In this document: positions 14,460 to 25,133 of the stretch, in pieces
Layout of the letters: each line of letters starts with the position of its first letter
How positions within the stretch are numbered: the stretch's first letter is position 1
Assembly (NCBI GenBank): GCA_030761205.1
Contig: JAULJL010000025.1
Span: 2,962,001 to 3,026,000, forward strand
Direction: 5' to 3'
Length of the DNA: 64,000 bases
Source: Fremontodendron californicum
Taxonomy: Eukaryota; Streptophyta; Magnoliopsida; Malvales; Malvaceae
Program-made: the position numbers and the translations under genes
Notes under the pieces: generated by a model
Databases searched by the model: none
Seen by the model: only the letters and a program-made list of their open reading frames with translations
What the model was told of the DNA's origin: nothing

Positions 14460-14750
14460 GGTAAACAATCTCAACAATGTATGCAAATGCTTGAGAAAAT
14501 CAAGGAGGAGGTTAGCTATAGACTAGGGGGAATGAAAACCATAAAGGATGATACTGTTAATAGAGATTTGCATGTTGCATGGGGGTTAAAAAGCTCACTG
14601 ATAGCATAATTGGTTCTTAGCTATGTAAAGAAGACATTGTAAAATAGTACATTTGTTTGCCAGCTATGCTGGTTGTATTGATGTAGCAGTGCATGCTGCT
14701 TTTGCATAAATAAAAACTTTGCTTATCCAAAAAAAAAAAGATTAAGGTTT
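14460..14750 (+). mobile_element. Retroposed fragment with poly(A) tail and 13-bp target duplication
   Basis: A segment of about 280 bp ends in AATAAA-like sequence (ATAAATAAAAACTTTGC) and a run of A at 14729-14739. It is bracketed by AAGATTAAGGTTT at 14447-14459 and again at 14738-14750. That is the signature of target-primed reverse transcription. I see no tRNA-like A/B boxes at the 5' end, so a 5'-truncated LINE tail or a processed cDNA fragment is more likely than a SINE. It lies in an intron of the EGY3 pseudogene. Confidence 0.75.
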
Positions 14751-14836
14751 CACTTTCTTCAAGCGATCCAAAAGGTATAGTGCCCTTTTCGTAACACCTA
14801 TAATAGTAGTTATGTGTACTTGTGTTTGGTGCATTG

Positions 14837-15000
14837 CTATGTTACCCGACTCGAGAGTGAGTATTGGATACGGGTATATGTTCGACACAAGTATCTTCAA
14901 ACTTTTCCAAATTCTTCCATATATTTGGAGGATCATATCCCCATACCTACGTCCAAATATGTGTCGGACACGGTCACACGGATACTTTAGGGAAAATGAA
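14837..15000 (+). mobile_element. CTATGTT-family short TIR element, copy B, 3' truncated
   Basis: Begins CTATGTTACCCGACTCG and follows the family through TATTTGGAGGATCATATCC and GTGTCGGACACGG, but stops after GGGAAAATGAA; the 17-bp right terminus is missing and no target duplication is seen. It lies in the last retained intron of the EGY3 pseudogene. Confidence 0.8.
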
Positions 15001-16150
15001 ACACATTTGTTTCTATTTACAATAGTTTCCTGCACTCTTGTTAAGTTGCTATGCACACAGTTATTCAAGGCTGTATTTTTTTTTTTTTTTTGTGTGGGCT
15101 TTGGCATTTAGCCACAAGGGTGACAGCAGCTCGGTATGGTGTTAAACTCAGCCCTCTTTTCTTGCTCCATCCAATTGGACAGATTGTTTGGAGGTGATGA
15201 ACAATTATGAGTCACTGCTTCCAAATAAAAAAATAAAATTTTCGAATTTAGAAAACCGATCCGAATCAGTGAAATTCGGTTCAAGTTGGTTAGATTTCAA
15301 TTCGATTTTTAGGAAATCAAAATGCTGCATATTACTCGCAACTTTTCAAAATTAAACGAACCGAACCGTTATCATCACAGTTATAATCGTTAGATGAACA
15401 TGCCAATAAAATTATAATTACAGTTACAGATGAATGAATCATAAGCTATCTCCAGGTTTTTAACACGAATTACCTCATCCCACAACGAAAAAACACATCG
15501 AAAATTCAATGTGCAAGCGTTTTAATCTATACTAATATTAAAAAAATTAAGTTGGTCTTACGAATTAACTAAATACCAAATCAGTCAATGAAATTATTTA
15601 AAAATCTAATCAAAACAATAACATTAAGATCTGTACTTTTATATTTAAAAGTAAATTACTCAAATTTTAAAAACTATATACTTCTCTTTAATAAACTACC
15701 TATTTAATTTATTTATTTTTTCACTCATTCACATAATAAGTATACATGTTTTTAGTATTAAGAATATATATGCTAAAAATAGTACTTCCATCCAAAACAT
15801 GAAAATATAAGTATATATGCAAAGAAGTATGTGTATTTCACTTAACTCTTACAAAGGAACTAACATTAATCAAGTAAAACATTTTTAAACATATTAGCTA
15901 ATATGTGTTGATTTATATTGATATATAGGTAGTTAAATCAAAGCATAAGTAGATTTAAGATAATATGTTTGATTTGGATTAAAATTGGTTTTTGGTTGAG
16001 TAATAGAATCCTATATGTTGACGGGAAAAAAAACATAAGGTTCAATCGGATTAATTTGTTTTATCAAACTTAATAGAACTCTTTGTGTAAATAAATGAAA
16101 CCAATTTTTTTTAGGTTTATGGTGAAAGATATGTAACATTATTTAAAGAT

Positions 16151-16690
16151 GTTGTTTGATAAATTTTAAAAAAAAAAAAATGCTGAATTTTTAGTACTGA
16201 ATTTATAAGTATTGAATTTGTATTATAAAAATTGTTTAGTATGTTACTCAAAATTAAGTATTGAATATAATTATATTGTTTAATAATTGTAAATGTTAAA
16301 TTTTGAAAATTATTAATTTCACAATTTTGATTTTATTAAAATAATATTTTATATTATTCTGAATAGTTTTGGATAGAAATTAAAAGGATAATTTAATTAT
16401 TTCATCTTTTATAATTAAAAAATGAGATAATTTAGTTTAAATATAATTTTTTTTAAAAATAAAATTGACATATTCTACTAAGTGATAAGTAGTTTTCTAC
16501 CTACTTATCTCATTTGACACTTTTTTTTTTTATAAATTTTCTATTAATATTTAATATAATAAAACACAATTTTTAAAAATAAAATTTGTTGACAATTTTT
16601 TATTAAATAACATTTAATATGAATTATAAAATACATTTAAAAAATTAAACTGTTGAAAATTTTCTTTTTTAATGCATTATCAAACAAACC
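16151..16690. mobile_element. AT-rich TIR element of about 540 bp
   Basis: The left end GTTGTTTGATAAATTTTAAA and the right end read in reverse (GGGTTTGTTTGATAATGCAT) share the inverted core TTGTTTGATAA. The interior is very AT-rich with no open frame. It is typical of non-autonomous hAT- or PIF-type elements, but I could not define the target duplication, so the superfamily is open. Confidence 0.45.
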
Positions 16691-17289
16691 CAATGGTAAT
16701 CATGTATATATATATATAAAACTCGAAAACAGATAGATTTGAACACTATTGAACTCGCCAATTACCATTCTAATTAAAGATCAAATTCACATATTTTAAA
16801 ATGAAGAAAAATTAATTAAACATTTAAACAAAACTTGGTTTAGGCATTAAGAACTTGACAAATTTGATTGAATTGATCATATGGACATATGATAAAGCAT
16901 ACAAAAATATGTAATTTTTGAAAAAAAAATATACCAACAATTAGACTTGTCCAAGATCTTTAAAGCCCAGGTCCGACCTAGTCCGAGATTAAATTTACTT
17001 AAACTAAATTAGTTTTAATTGTAAATTATATTTAAAAGTATCAAAATTTTAAATTTTTTTAATATTAAAAATGGGCATTTAAGGCTTGACGGACCAAGTC
17101 AGACTAAGCATTGGACAAAGATTTTTCCTTAAGCTAGACCTCAATCGATCCATAGACATCTCTACAACAATCATTTAAATTTATTTGATAAAAAAAATTT
17201 TACTCCCCCAACAACGCAAGCGTCAACTAGTAGAATTATAATTATCGTATTCAGAATTTTTATTCTTAAATGAAGTTGTAAAATGGGTG

Positions 17290-17819
17290 ATATAGTTATC
17301 ACCAATACAACACCAAAATACAACACACAAAAAATGCCGCAATTAATATAAACTCGCTCTCAATTTTCAAATAGCACTATGTCAAATTTGACATATAACA
17401 GCATTTTGAAGTGTTGTAAAAACTAAAAAAAAAAATATTGTTGTAAGATAAGACAATATTTATTCATGTGTTGTATATTTTTAGTAGCATTTTTACATAT
17501 GTATAATAACACTTATCAAAATGCTGCTATTTCTACTTTATAACAGCTTTTCATGACCTTTTGCATGCATTTTTCATTTGCTGCAAAAGCTATCAATGAT
17601 AGCAATTATAAGTGCTACCAAAAGTATTTTTAAATGATAAGATTTATAACAGCACATGTCAAATGCTTTTAAAAATATTAAAAATGCTGTAATTATTGGT
17701 CATTATAATATATAACAGCAATATGCAAAATGCTGTCAAAGTGTTGTCTTTATTATTTTTAACGATATTTGAAAAATGCTATAAAAAAAATACTGTCTAA
17801 GATTAATTTTGACGTAGTG
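17290..17819 (-). mobile_element. CACTA (EnSpm)-type element end, relic
   Basis: Read on the minus strand the block starts CACTACGTCAAAATTAATC at 17819, a CACTA-type terminus. Behind it are many short subterminal motifs in both orientations (ATAACAGCA, AAATGCTGT, TTATAACAGC) spread over about 500 bp, as CACTA transposase-binding regions show. No opposite terminus or transposase is present, so this is a truncated end. The left limit is approximate. Confidence 0.55.
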
Positions 17820-18243
17820 TAGATAAAATATATGCTCGTTCTTTTATTTGCTCAATGTGAAAGAAAAAAAACTGGAACCTACATGATGCCTCTTTTTCTA
17901 ATTATTTTGAATCACATTAATTTGTACTAAAATTCTAGTGCTTAAAATTTTTATTTGAAGTTTTAGTTACAAACTGTTCAAGAGAAAACTAAAGCAAACC
18001 TTAGAAGATAAAGTATAAATTAAAAGTTTTCATACTAATCCTCCCAAGCAAGCCTTTATGCCGATTCCTTAACTAAGATTTACTCAAACTCATTATGGGA
18101 AGTTTAGAATAAAAAAAACCATTACATATCTTTCATCATCAATGAAAGATGCTAAGACCAAGAATTTTCATCATTCAAGAAGTACCCAGCTTGCAATCCT
18201 CTTTCATTTGTTTTTTTTTTTTTTTTTGGTTCTGTTTTGTGAA

Positions 18244-19825
18244 ATGGAGATCCAACATTTTAGCCACTATCATAAGTTGAAGTTTGTAGAGGTGGGTAAG
18301 GAGACTGACGCTGTGCGTTGCTATGGCTGTGGTAGGTTCTTCCACGGCCCAGCATATAGCTGTGAAAAATGTCCTGAGTTTTTCTTTCACAAATCATGCG
18401 TTGAATTGCCCCATGAAATAAAAAATCATGCTTTTCACCAAGACCACCCACTGAAACTCTACCCAGTGGATTCGTTCGTCTGTGATGGATGCGGAGAGCT
18501 ATGCGGGAGTTTGGTTTACAGTTGCAGATCATGTATGTTCATGCTCGATGTCAAATGCGCTACTTTAAATCAGGAGCTTGCTAAAAATATGGTTCCGAAA
18601 GGAAAAGAAATTAAAATCATAATCAACCATTTCAGTCACAATCATCGGCTGACTCGCTGCATTTTCCTATTGCCCCAAACCAAGGAGAATGAGGATAATG
18701 AAGTACCTTGCATGGCATGCAAACAAAACATCTATGGTAAACTAATCTATTCTTGCCAGTCTTGTTCATTTATCCTTCATGAATCTTGCGCTAATAACAT
18801 GCCAGAACAAATTCAAAGCTTGTTTCACCCGGAACATCCTCTTCTAGCTCAACCGCTAGGTAGGGATACTATAGCTGAATGTGGTGGTTGTGGCGATGAA
18901 GTCTACGGTATCAGCTTCAACTGTAATAAATGCAACTTCAACTTGCATCTTTCATGTGCTAAGTACCAAACTCGTTCCATGAAGCATAATTGCCACGTTC
19001 ACCCTCTTCTGCATTTGGGGAAGAGCAATCTCGGTCGCAGAAAGAGATATATTGCGTGTAATGAATGTGGAGAATATTGTAAAGAAGCCTTCTTGTGCTG
19101 CAAAAAGTGTAACTTTGATGTACATCTTGAATGCGTTCCGCTACCCTCTATTGTTAAACATATTCGTCATTTGCATTTGCTTACGCTTACAAAATCCGTT
19201 GTTGAAGATGATTCTGGTGAATATTATTGCGATATGTGTGAAACAGAAAGGAATCCAGAGCATCATATATATTTTTGTGAAGAATGCACTTATATTGCAC
19301 ATATTGATTGTGTAATTTCTGAGGTAAGTGATCAATGCTTAAATAAAAGTCTTTCATTTGAAATAAATACCAATTTGCATGGCAAAAAGTTATACGAAGA
19401 AAAACATATAAGTGTTTAGTATATTTTGTATCATAACAAGCATATTCTAATTAGTGTCATGAATTTATAATTTTTTTGTTGTTGAATGCTCTCTCTAGTC
19501 ATATTTTTCAATTGTTTTGAAATTAATGCAACATTTTTTTCTGCTATTTGTTGCTAGAAAGCCTGAAACTAAAATCATGCATGCTTATTAATTCTATTAG
19601 GTTGAACCTCTTGAAAGGATATCATCATATCTGGTTCCTCGACCAGGGAAAAAGGACAGGAAAACAGAACAAGAGAATAGTGCGGAGAAGTCCATGTTGG
19701 ATAAGATGGATGATGAAATCAAGGAATCCCTAAAACTGATGGAAAATCTTCAGAAAAAATTACGGGAACTCTTCATAAAACGTTATGAAATTGAAAAATC
19801 AATAAAGGAGAAGGAAGGGTTTTAA
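18244..19825 (+). CDS. DC1 (C1-like) Cys/His-rich zinc-finger protein with coiled-coil tail
   Basis: Plant-specific family of tandem C1-like zinc modules; members are implicated in stress, hormone and pathogen responses, and the biochemical role is mostly unknown. Exons 18244-19323 and 19601-19825 (GTAAGT donor, TATTAG acceptor) give 434 residues in frame. About six modules are visible from their H-x-H-x-L, C-x2-C, C-x2-C-x-F-x-L-H-x-C pattern, near residues 5-53, 62-106, 128-182, 192-240, 247-305 and 313-357. The second exon encodes a charged, Lys/Glu-rich helix (KMDDEIKESLKLMENLQKKL) with heptad-like spacing. I chose the ATG at 18244 (MEIQHFSHYHKLKF) because it abuts module 1; an upstream in-frame ATG at 18142 would add a poly-Phe tract from a T run. 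No introns beyond the one, no visible breaks. Confidence 0.88.
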
Positions 19826-19974
19826 GTTTGAACATTTGCATTGAACTTAATTACCAATTCTCCTATCATTGACATGTAATCTTTGAGTAACAGATATTAA
19901 GGAAAACAAATTTATTTGTGTAACTTTTTTATTTTTCCTACCAAATAAATTAAGGTTTAAAATATATATATATA

Positions 19975-20343
19975 GGACAATTTACTTATATTGGTGTAAA
20001 CTTAAATTAATTTTACACGTTTTTGTAATTTTTTATATTATTTATATTTCTTTAATCCGGCTATTATATTTCATGTTCTATTGACGTAAAACATGCATGT
20101 CGAGTTTCGAGTAAAATAAAAATACTTAACTATTTGTTCAATGTAAAAATTTCAATTGTTAAATATATATTGAAAAAGACAATATTTTCGATCGATATGA
20201 TAGAGATATCGAATCGATTCGAAACTTTACGTGTACGATTATATTGCTAAATCCAATAGTCGATTTGTTAAAATATCAATTATATACAAAATTACAAAAA
20301 CGTGTAAAACTAATTAATTTTACACCAATATAAGTAGATCTCT
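19975..20343. mobile_element. (TA)n-flanked TIR element, copy 1
   Basis: Inverted termini of about 45 bp share ACTTATATTGGTGTAAA and TTTTACACGTTTTTGTAATT. The interior carries TTTCATGTTCTATTGACGT and CGAAACTTTACGTGTACGA. Both flanks are TA repeats (19961-19974 and 20346-20369), so a TA target cannot be told from the microsatellite. A second copy lies at 36687-37069. No open frame. Confidence 0.8.
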
Positions 20344-20369
20344 TTATATATATATATATATATATATAT

Positions 20370-20440
20370 GATTTAGGGTATAGAAAATTATAAAAAATAT
20401 GTAAAATTAGTTAATTTCATACCAATATAAGTAGATCTAT
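20370..20440. mobile_element. Terminal fragment of the (TA)n-flanked TIR family
   Basis: Contains AAAATTATAAAAAATATG and the terminus CATACCAATATAAGTAGATC, matching the right end of the adjacent element at 20343, but only about 70 bp remains. It follows directly on the TA microsatellite. Confidence 0.6.
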
Positions 20441-20759
20441 CCTCGTGTGTGTATTTGAAAGAAATGTCTACTACTCACATAAAAAAGTAAGGTGAGTTTG
20501 CTAAAAAAAATTGTAACTTGTAGCCTCCTTATTCGTATTTGCTAAAAAAGAATAAATTTATGGGATTGTACATTAAATGCAACATGGTACTCCACACTTT
20601 CTTGATTGTTGAACATTACCCATGGCCAATTATTGAACTATGGATATAAGATTGGCTAGTTGATTTTGAATGTTTGATGTAGCACATGCCATCTCTCTTT
20701 GATTGGGTAGAAAAGAAAACCTATGTATACAAAAAGAAAATTAATTAGAATTGAAAATA

Positions 20760-21660
20760 AGAATAAACCAAGTAACAAATAAATTAAAAGAAGCAATCCC
20801 CGGCAACGACGTCAAAATCTTGATGCACTCAAAAGAGCGTATCTTATTTAATCCTTGCACTAAAAAGATCAATTGTTAGGTATAGTAGTGAGCAAAGGTT
20901 GAGTTCAGGGATTGAGTTTCAATTTATTAGTTATTAGTTTATAACTTCAGTTCAAAGAAAATAAAAGAAAATGGGGTTTTTGAAATAATTAAAAGTAAAG
21001 CAAGTCAGAAAAATAAGAATACAAGTAAGTAAGTAGAAAAAGTCAAATATGAGAAAAGTATGGTTAAGAGATCATTCTCCACCACTAGATATCATTGATA
21101 ATCAATTTCAGATCTATCAACATCAATTAACTATCAAAATTATCAACCGTAGATAACAACCTCCTGTGTTACCCCAAGTCTTTCTTAGTTCGTTGCTAAA
21201 TAGGACAAACGTCACTACTTAATCTCTAACTATCAAATAACCTGTGATAAACATCACTAGATTCAAAGTGACAGCAGCTTTATGATAAGAAAGATAGGTT
21301 GATCTAAGCAATAAACACATAAACATGGATTTATTCAACTTAGGTTATGTTCCACTTTGCAATTAGCGAAAACTTTAATATAATCATTAATCACAAATTG
21401 CTACTATTGAATAGGAAATCAAGACAATTACATATCAAGTCTCCTAAACTAGCATTAGATAATTATCAAGATCTATCTAGTTGTACACCTAAACAAATTA
21501 AGACATATATTATGAACAATTTTAATGGAAGAATAAATAGGTATTAAGCTGTAAAGGTTTTATGTTTATTTTATAGACATATGAACCTTTTGACACCAAG
21601 TATGATGCATAAACAATGTTTTATTAAAATATATACTTGAAAATTGGGGGATGGACACTT
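20760..21660 (-). mobile_element. LTR-retrotransposon remnant (primer-binding site and probable LTR part)
   Basis: On the minus strand GACGTCGTTGCCGGGGATT (about 20800-20818) closely resembles the tRNA-Asp primer-binding site TGGCGCCGTTGCCGGGGA used by Athila-type and other plant Ty3 elements. An LTR would then lie to its right (20820 onward) in this orientation. The following ~800 bp is non-coding, less AT-biased than its surroundings and holds no gag or pol. The right limit is a guess and I see no second LTR. Confidence 0.4.
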
Positions 21661-22116
21661 GAATTCCAGCAGCAGCTATTATGATCTAAGTTTTGATCAA
21701 GCATAAAGATCAAGGATATGTTCTTTGAAAACAATATGATTGGTTCTAGTCTAGATATTCAATGAGCATTATCCTTTGCAAATACTGAGATAAAAATAAA
21801 TGTGTAACGTTTCTAATATATTGACCTAGCATAATAACAGTAGTGGAAACCTATCTTTGCAATGTTAAAATAATCTATAACTTAAAGTATACATCATTTT
21901 CATTTGATGCAAAATAGAGATATTCAAAAAAATACATTTGATATTAGAATTTTCAATGAGTGAATTTTGATCAGCTTGTTCTGGTGTTTCCAGTGGGTCA
22001 TTAACTGATTGAACTCTTGTGGTGATTCAATTACATCATTTTGTTATGAGGCAAGTGAAGGTTGCATAGATCTAGCATTAGTTGATTGAACTCGCTCTCC
22101 AAGGGTCTTTTTATTT

Positions 22117-22118
<2 letters not shown>

Positions 22119-22159
<41 letters not shown>

Positions 22160-22160
22160 G
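22119..22160. repeat. TA microsatellite
   Basis: Near-perfect (TA)n adjoining the left end of the 988-bp TIR element. Other TA tracts in the window are at 20346-20369, 36660-36686, 37070-37095, 37765-37805, 49212-49233 and 59430-59458. Confidence 0.9.
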
Positions 22161-23148
22161 GTGTCACTACAGAACCAACAATTTCAATAGCAACGGTGAT
22201 AACGGTTTCTTTTTAACGGTTAAATAAAGTATACTACCTTCCAACCATTGATATGTTCATATCATTTACAAGGTCGTCAGTTTTGTTTGGTTTTTTTGGT
22301 GGTGTTTTTATAAATAATAATAAACTATTGATATGTCAATGTCATTTACAAGATCATCAGTTTTGTTTGGTCTTGTCTTTACAAGATCATCAATTTTGTT
22401 TGGTTTTTTTGTGGTGTTTTTATAAAGGTTTTTGCTAACAAGTGTCATTAAGATATTAAGGGTATTCTTTAAAGTAAGTTAATATACTATTTATAGTAAT
22501 AACCTTGTATTAAATACAAAAATTGATTATTCATCATTTTCAGTGCACTAATTGAAGATATTACTATATTTAGTAATGTTAAAGAATTTTCTTAAGGTAG
22601 TTGTTAGCAAAATTCTTTTATAAATTATAATCAACCATTGATATGTCCATGTCATTTACAATATCACCAATTTTATTTGGTCTTTTTGGTGGTGTTTTTA
22701 TAAATTATAATCCCACGTCCGAAGAGTATTTTCTCTAACAAAAACATAGGGCCACATAACGGTCAAGAAGATTCTCAATTTTTTAATCCAAGAACAATTG
22801 TTTTGGCTTACGAACTAGCAATTGATAATATAGCCGATCTTGCAGCTCTTCACTTGTCTGCTTTTACTATTGATTCAGCTTCGATGAAATCTCTCAAGAC
22901 TTTCTTGGCGAACCTCTCTTCGATGCCATCTTCTTTGTGCCCCTCTGCTAATGCCGCGTCCTTATACTGTGAAAGATGAAGGAGCTTTGAGACTTTTTTT
23001 TTCTTCATTTGAATAGCTGAAAATACAAGTCATCGGTTGCATTTTGTATGGACACATCAACGGTTGGAAGGTAATATACTTGATCTAACGGTACAAAAAA
23101 ACCGTTCTCATTGTTCTTATTGAAATTGTTCTTACTGTAGTTGACACA
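22161..23148. mobile_element. 988-bp long-TIR element with internal repeats and exon-like insert
   Basis: Termini form an inverted repeat of about 90 bp: both start GTGTCA(A)CTACAG and share AACAATTTCAATA, AACGGTTT and ACCTTCCAACC. TA repeats flank both sides (22119-22160, 23151-23168). A roughly 70-bp unit (CATTGATATGT, TCATTTACAAGATCATCAG, GGTGGTGTTTTTATAAA) occurs near 22243, 22324 and 22633. Between 22720 and 22985 is a much less AT-rich piece with a long stop-free stretch on the plus strand (LAYELAIDNIADLAALHLSA) that looks like captured gene sequence. I do not recognise the source. Confidence 0.7.
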
Positions 23149-24320
23149 CACATATATATATATATATAAATTTTGTCCTAATTTAAATCAAATATTTCAA
23201 CCCATTATTATCAAATATATATTAAATTAAAAAACTAGCTTATCAATTTAAAAATTATATCTTTTGAAATTTTAAAAAATTGCTTATCAATTTAAAAATT
23301 ATCTATACAATCTTAATTACCATCAAAGAATTATAATCTTAATTGTACAAATTTAAGATTATAAATATGAGGGTAGGATTTTACTGTAAAGTGATTTAGT
23401 TATAGATAAAAATTTTATTTATTTTTATTAATTGATATAAACAATAGTTATAGGTGAAAATTATATTTATTTTTATCGTGTATTGTTTTTAAAATTTAAT
23501 ATTATTTATCATATATGTGTTTTTAAAAATGTTTTTTTAATGACATGTCAATTTAATATATGAATTTAGGTATGCTATAAGTGTTTACAAATATTTAAGT
23601 AAACAAAAGAATTTTGTGCATTCCATATGTCACAAGCTAATTTTGAAATATAATAAAATTTAACTCTTTTTTATTTTAAAATTTTCAAGATAAAGCAATT
23701 CAATATAAAATTTTAATTTTATATTTATGATCAAATAAATTTATTTAAGAAAAGTCTTTAACGAAATCAAACTTTTACTCATAAATTGAATAATTTTTAT
23801 TAATAAAATCATTTAATGAAAGTATTTTAATGAAATTAAAGTTTTTACTTATAAATTGGATAAATTTTATAAAAAATATTTACAATGATTATTTAAAAAT
23901 ATAAGAAACAATAATGGTCAACTTTGTCGGTTCAATTTTTTTCTTCATATTCGTGTAGAGATTATAAATATAGATATAAATATAAATAAAGAAATGAATG
24001 AATGAGATTCTTTAACATTTTAAAATTGAACTATCGTTAAAAATTTACTATGATTATCAATAAAAATGAATTAATATTTTGATAATAATATTTAAAAAAA
24101 TAAATTTAAACAGGCTTCAATATACCTTGAATAAGGTCCCAAAAATATTACCCGAGGCTGATCCGACTGGACCATGAACACGAAATCACAAACACCTCTA
24201 CTTCAACCATACTATTACTACTATCTAACATCTAACATTTTTTTTTTTAGTGTCGGCACGTGTCTTCTTACAAAAACTGCTTTGTAAATGGAAAGAAAGA
24301 AAAAAAATGAAAAGAAAGGA

Positions 24321-24400
24321 AAGAGAAAGAAAAAGAGAATAAAGTGAATTTTTTTTGTTTAAGAGAAAGAAAAAGAGAATAAAGTGAATTTTTTTTTTTT
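24321..24400. repeat. 40-bp direct tandem duplication
   Basis: AAGAGAAAGAAAAAGAGAAT followed by AAAGTGAATT and a T run occurs at 24321 and again at 24361, almost identical. Non-coding. Confidence 0.85.
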
Positions 24401-25133
24401 ATGTATTTATGTTCGTGCTATTTTTTTATGTATTTAAAATATTATAAATTTATATAAATTTTTAAACGTTAATAATTTATTTTATGTATATTTTAATATG
24501 ATTGTGTATCAGTATAGTGTTCATGTTATTTTTCATGTTGTGTTTTAATTATTTTTTATGTTATAATCGTATTGTGTCTTAATTTATTTCATATTTTGCA
24601 TAGTTTGTCATTGTGATTCAATTTAGAAAAAAATTTGTGTGTTCGTATCGTGTCTCAATGCATGACATATTTTACAGAATTTGTCATAGTGGTTAAATTT
24701 TTTAAAAAAAACTGTGTTCGTGACGTGTTCGTTTTTTTGATGTGTTTAAAATATTATAAATTTATATAAAAAATTTCGTTTTATATAGATTTTGACATTT
24801 TTGTGTGTCGTGTTTTATTTTCTCATATTATATTTGTGTCTTATCTCAATTATTTTATGTTTTACATGATTTATCATAATGATTCGATTTTAAATCTAAT
24901 TTATTTAATTAAGATATTAAAATATTAAGATATTATTCAATTCAATTTATTTATTTATTATTAATTTAATTAAAAATCTATAAATATTAAAAAAATCCTC
25001 ACCCAAGCGGGAAAGAATTTTAGAATAGAATATAGATAACTTACACCACTGAGTTTCTTAACAGCCAAGATAATCAAAATCCCTTTCTTTACGATCGTTA
25101 GCGTTTGAGCAAATTTTAATTTGGAGTACAAAG

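Larger units (their letters stand above)
12525..15232 (+). pseudogene. EGY3: EGY3-like membrane metalloprotease homologue, frameshifted and truncated
   Basis: EGY3 is a plastid site-2-protease-like membrane protein. Recognisable exon pieces: 12525-13169 (start MAAFFFTSHASLSS, later KMDWKTDEEFKKFMG and IEAAIKLEKKRADRKLKEL), 13544-13722 (GDGGIFIGNLRRPIEE, DAAGREVVLWFMEE), about 13835-14067 (QPKSEIDLQFESTKLST, KPGATFDDYLADVVPLFGG) and 15108-15232 (ATR then VTAARYGVKLSP, ending near NYESLLPNK in another frame). Breaks: a stop after HKEET near 12590, frame changes near 12880, 13125 and 13578 (an extra A), a decayed acceptor before 15108, and frame changes near 15160. The second half, including the membrane-protease core, is absent. 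Introns are retained, so it is a decayed gene copy and not a processed one. Gene identity is confident; the number of lesions is by eye. Confidence 0.9.
15233..18141. other. Gene-free AT-rich repeat region
   Basis: No coding sequence is supported. The block starts where EGY3 similarity ends. It holds a TIR element (about 16151-16690), a CACTA relic (about 17290-17819), a TA microsatellite near 16705-16720, and 15240-15360 / 16950-17160 sequence with GTCCGA/CCGAACC motifs suggestive of other decayed repeats. Confidence 0.6.
19826..25133. other. Gene-free, repeat-rich AT-rich interval
   Basis: No gene is supported over 5.3 kb. It holds the (TA)n-flanked TIR element at 19975-20343 and a fragment of another at 20370-20440, an LTR-element remnant with a tRNA-Asp-like primer site at 20803, a 988-bp long-TIR element at 22161-23148, a 40-bp tandem duplication at 24321-24400, and ACACGA/TGTGTC-rich decayed repeat at 24400-24870. 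The rest of 23170-24290 is AT-rich with nothing recognisable. Confidence 0.6.

Noticed and set aside
14460..14737. SINE
   Set aside because: Size, poly(A) and target duplication would fit, but no A-box/B-box-like sequence is seen at the 5' end.
18142..18243. Upstream ATG extending the DC1 protein by 34 residues
   Set aside because: Encodes a poly-Phe run from a T homopolymer with no similarity to the family; the first zinc module begins at the ATG at 18244.
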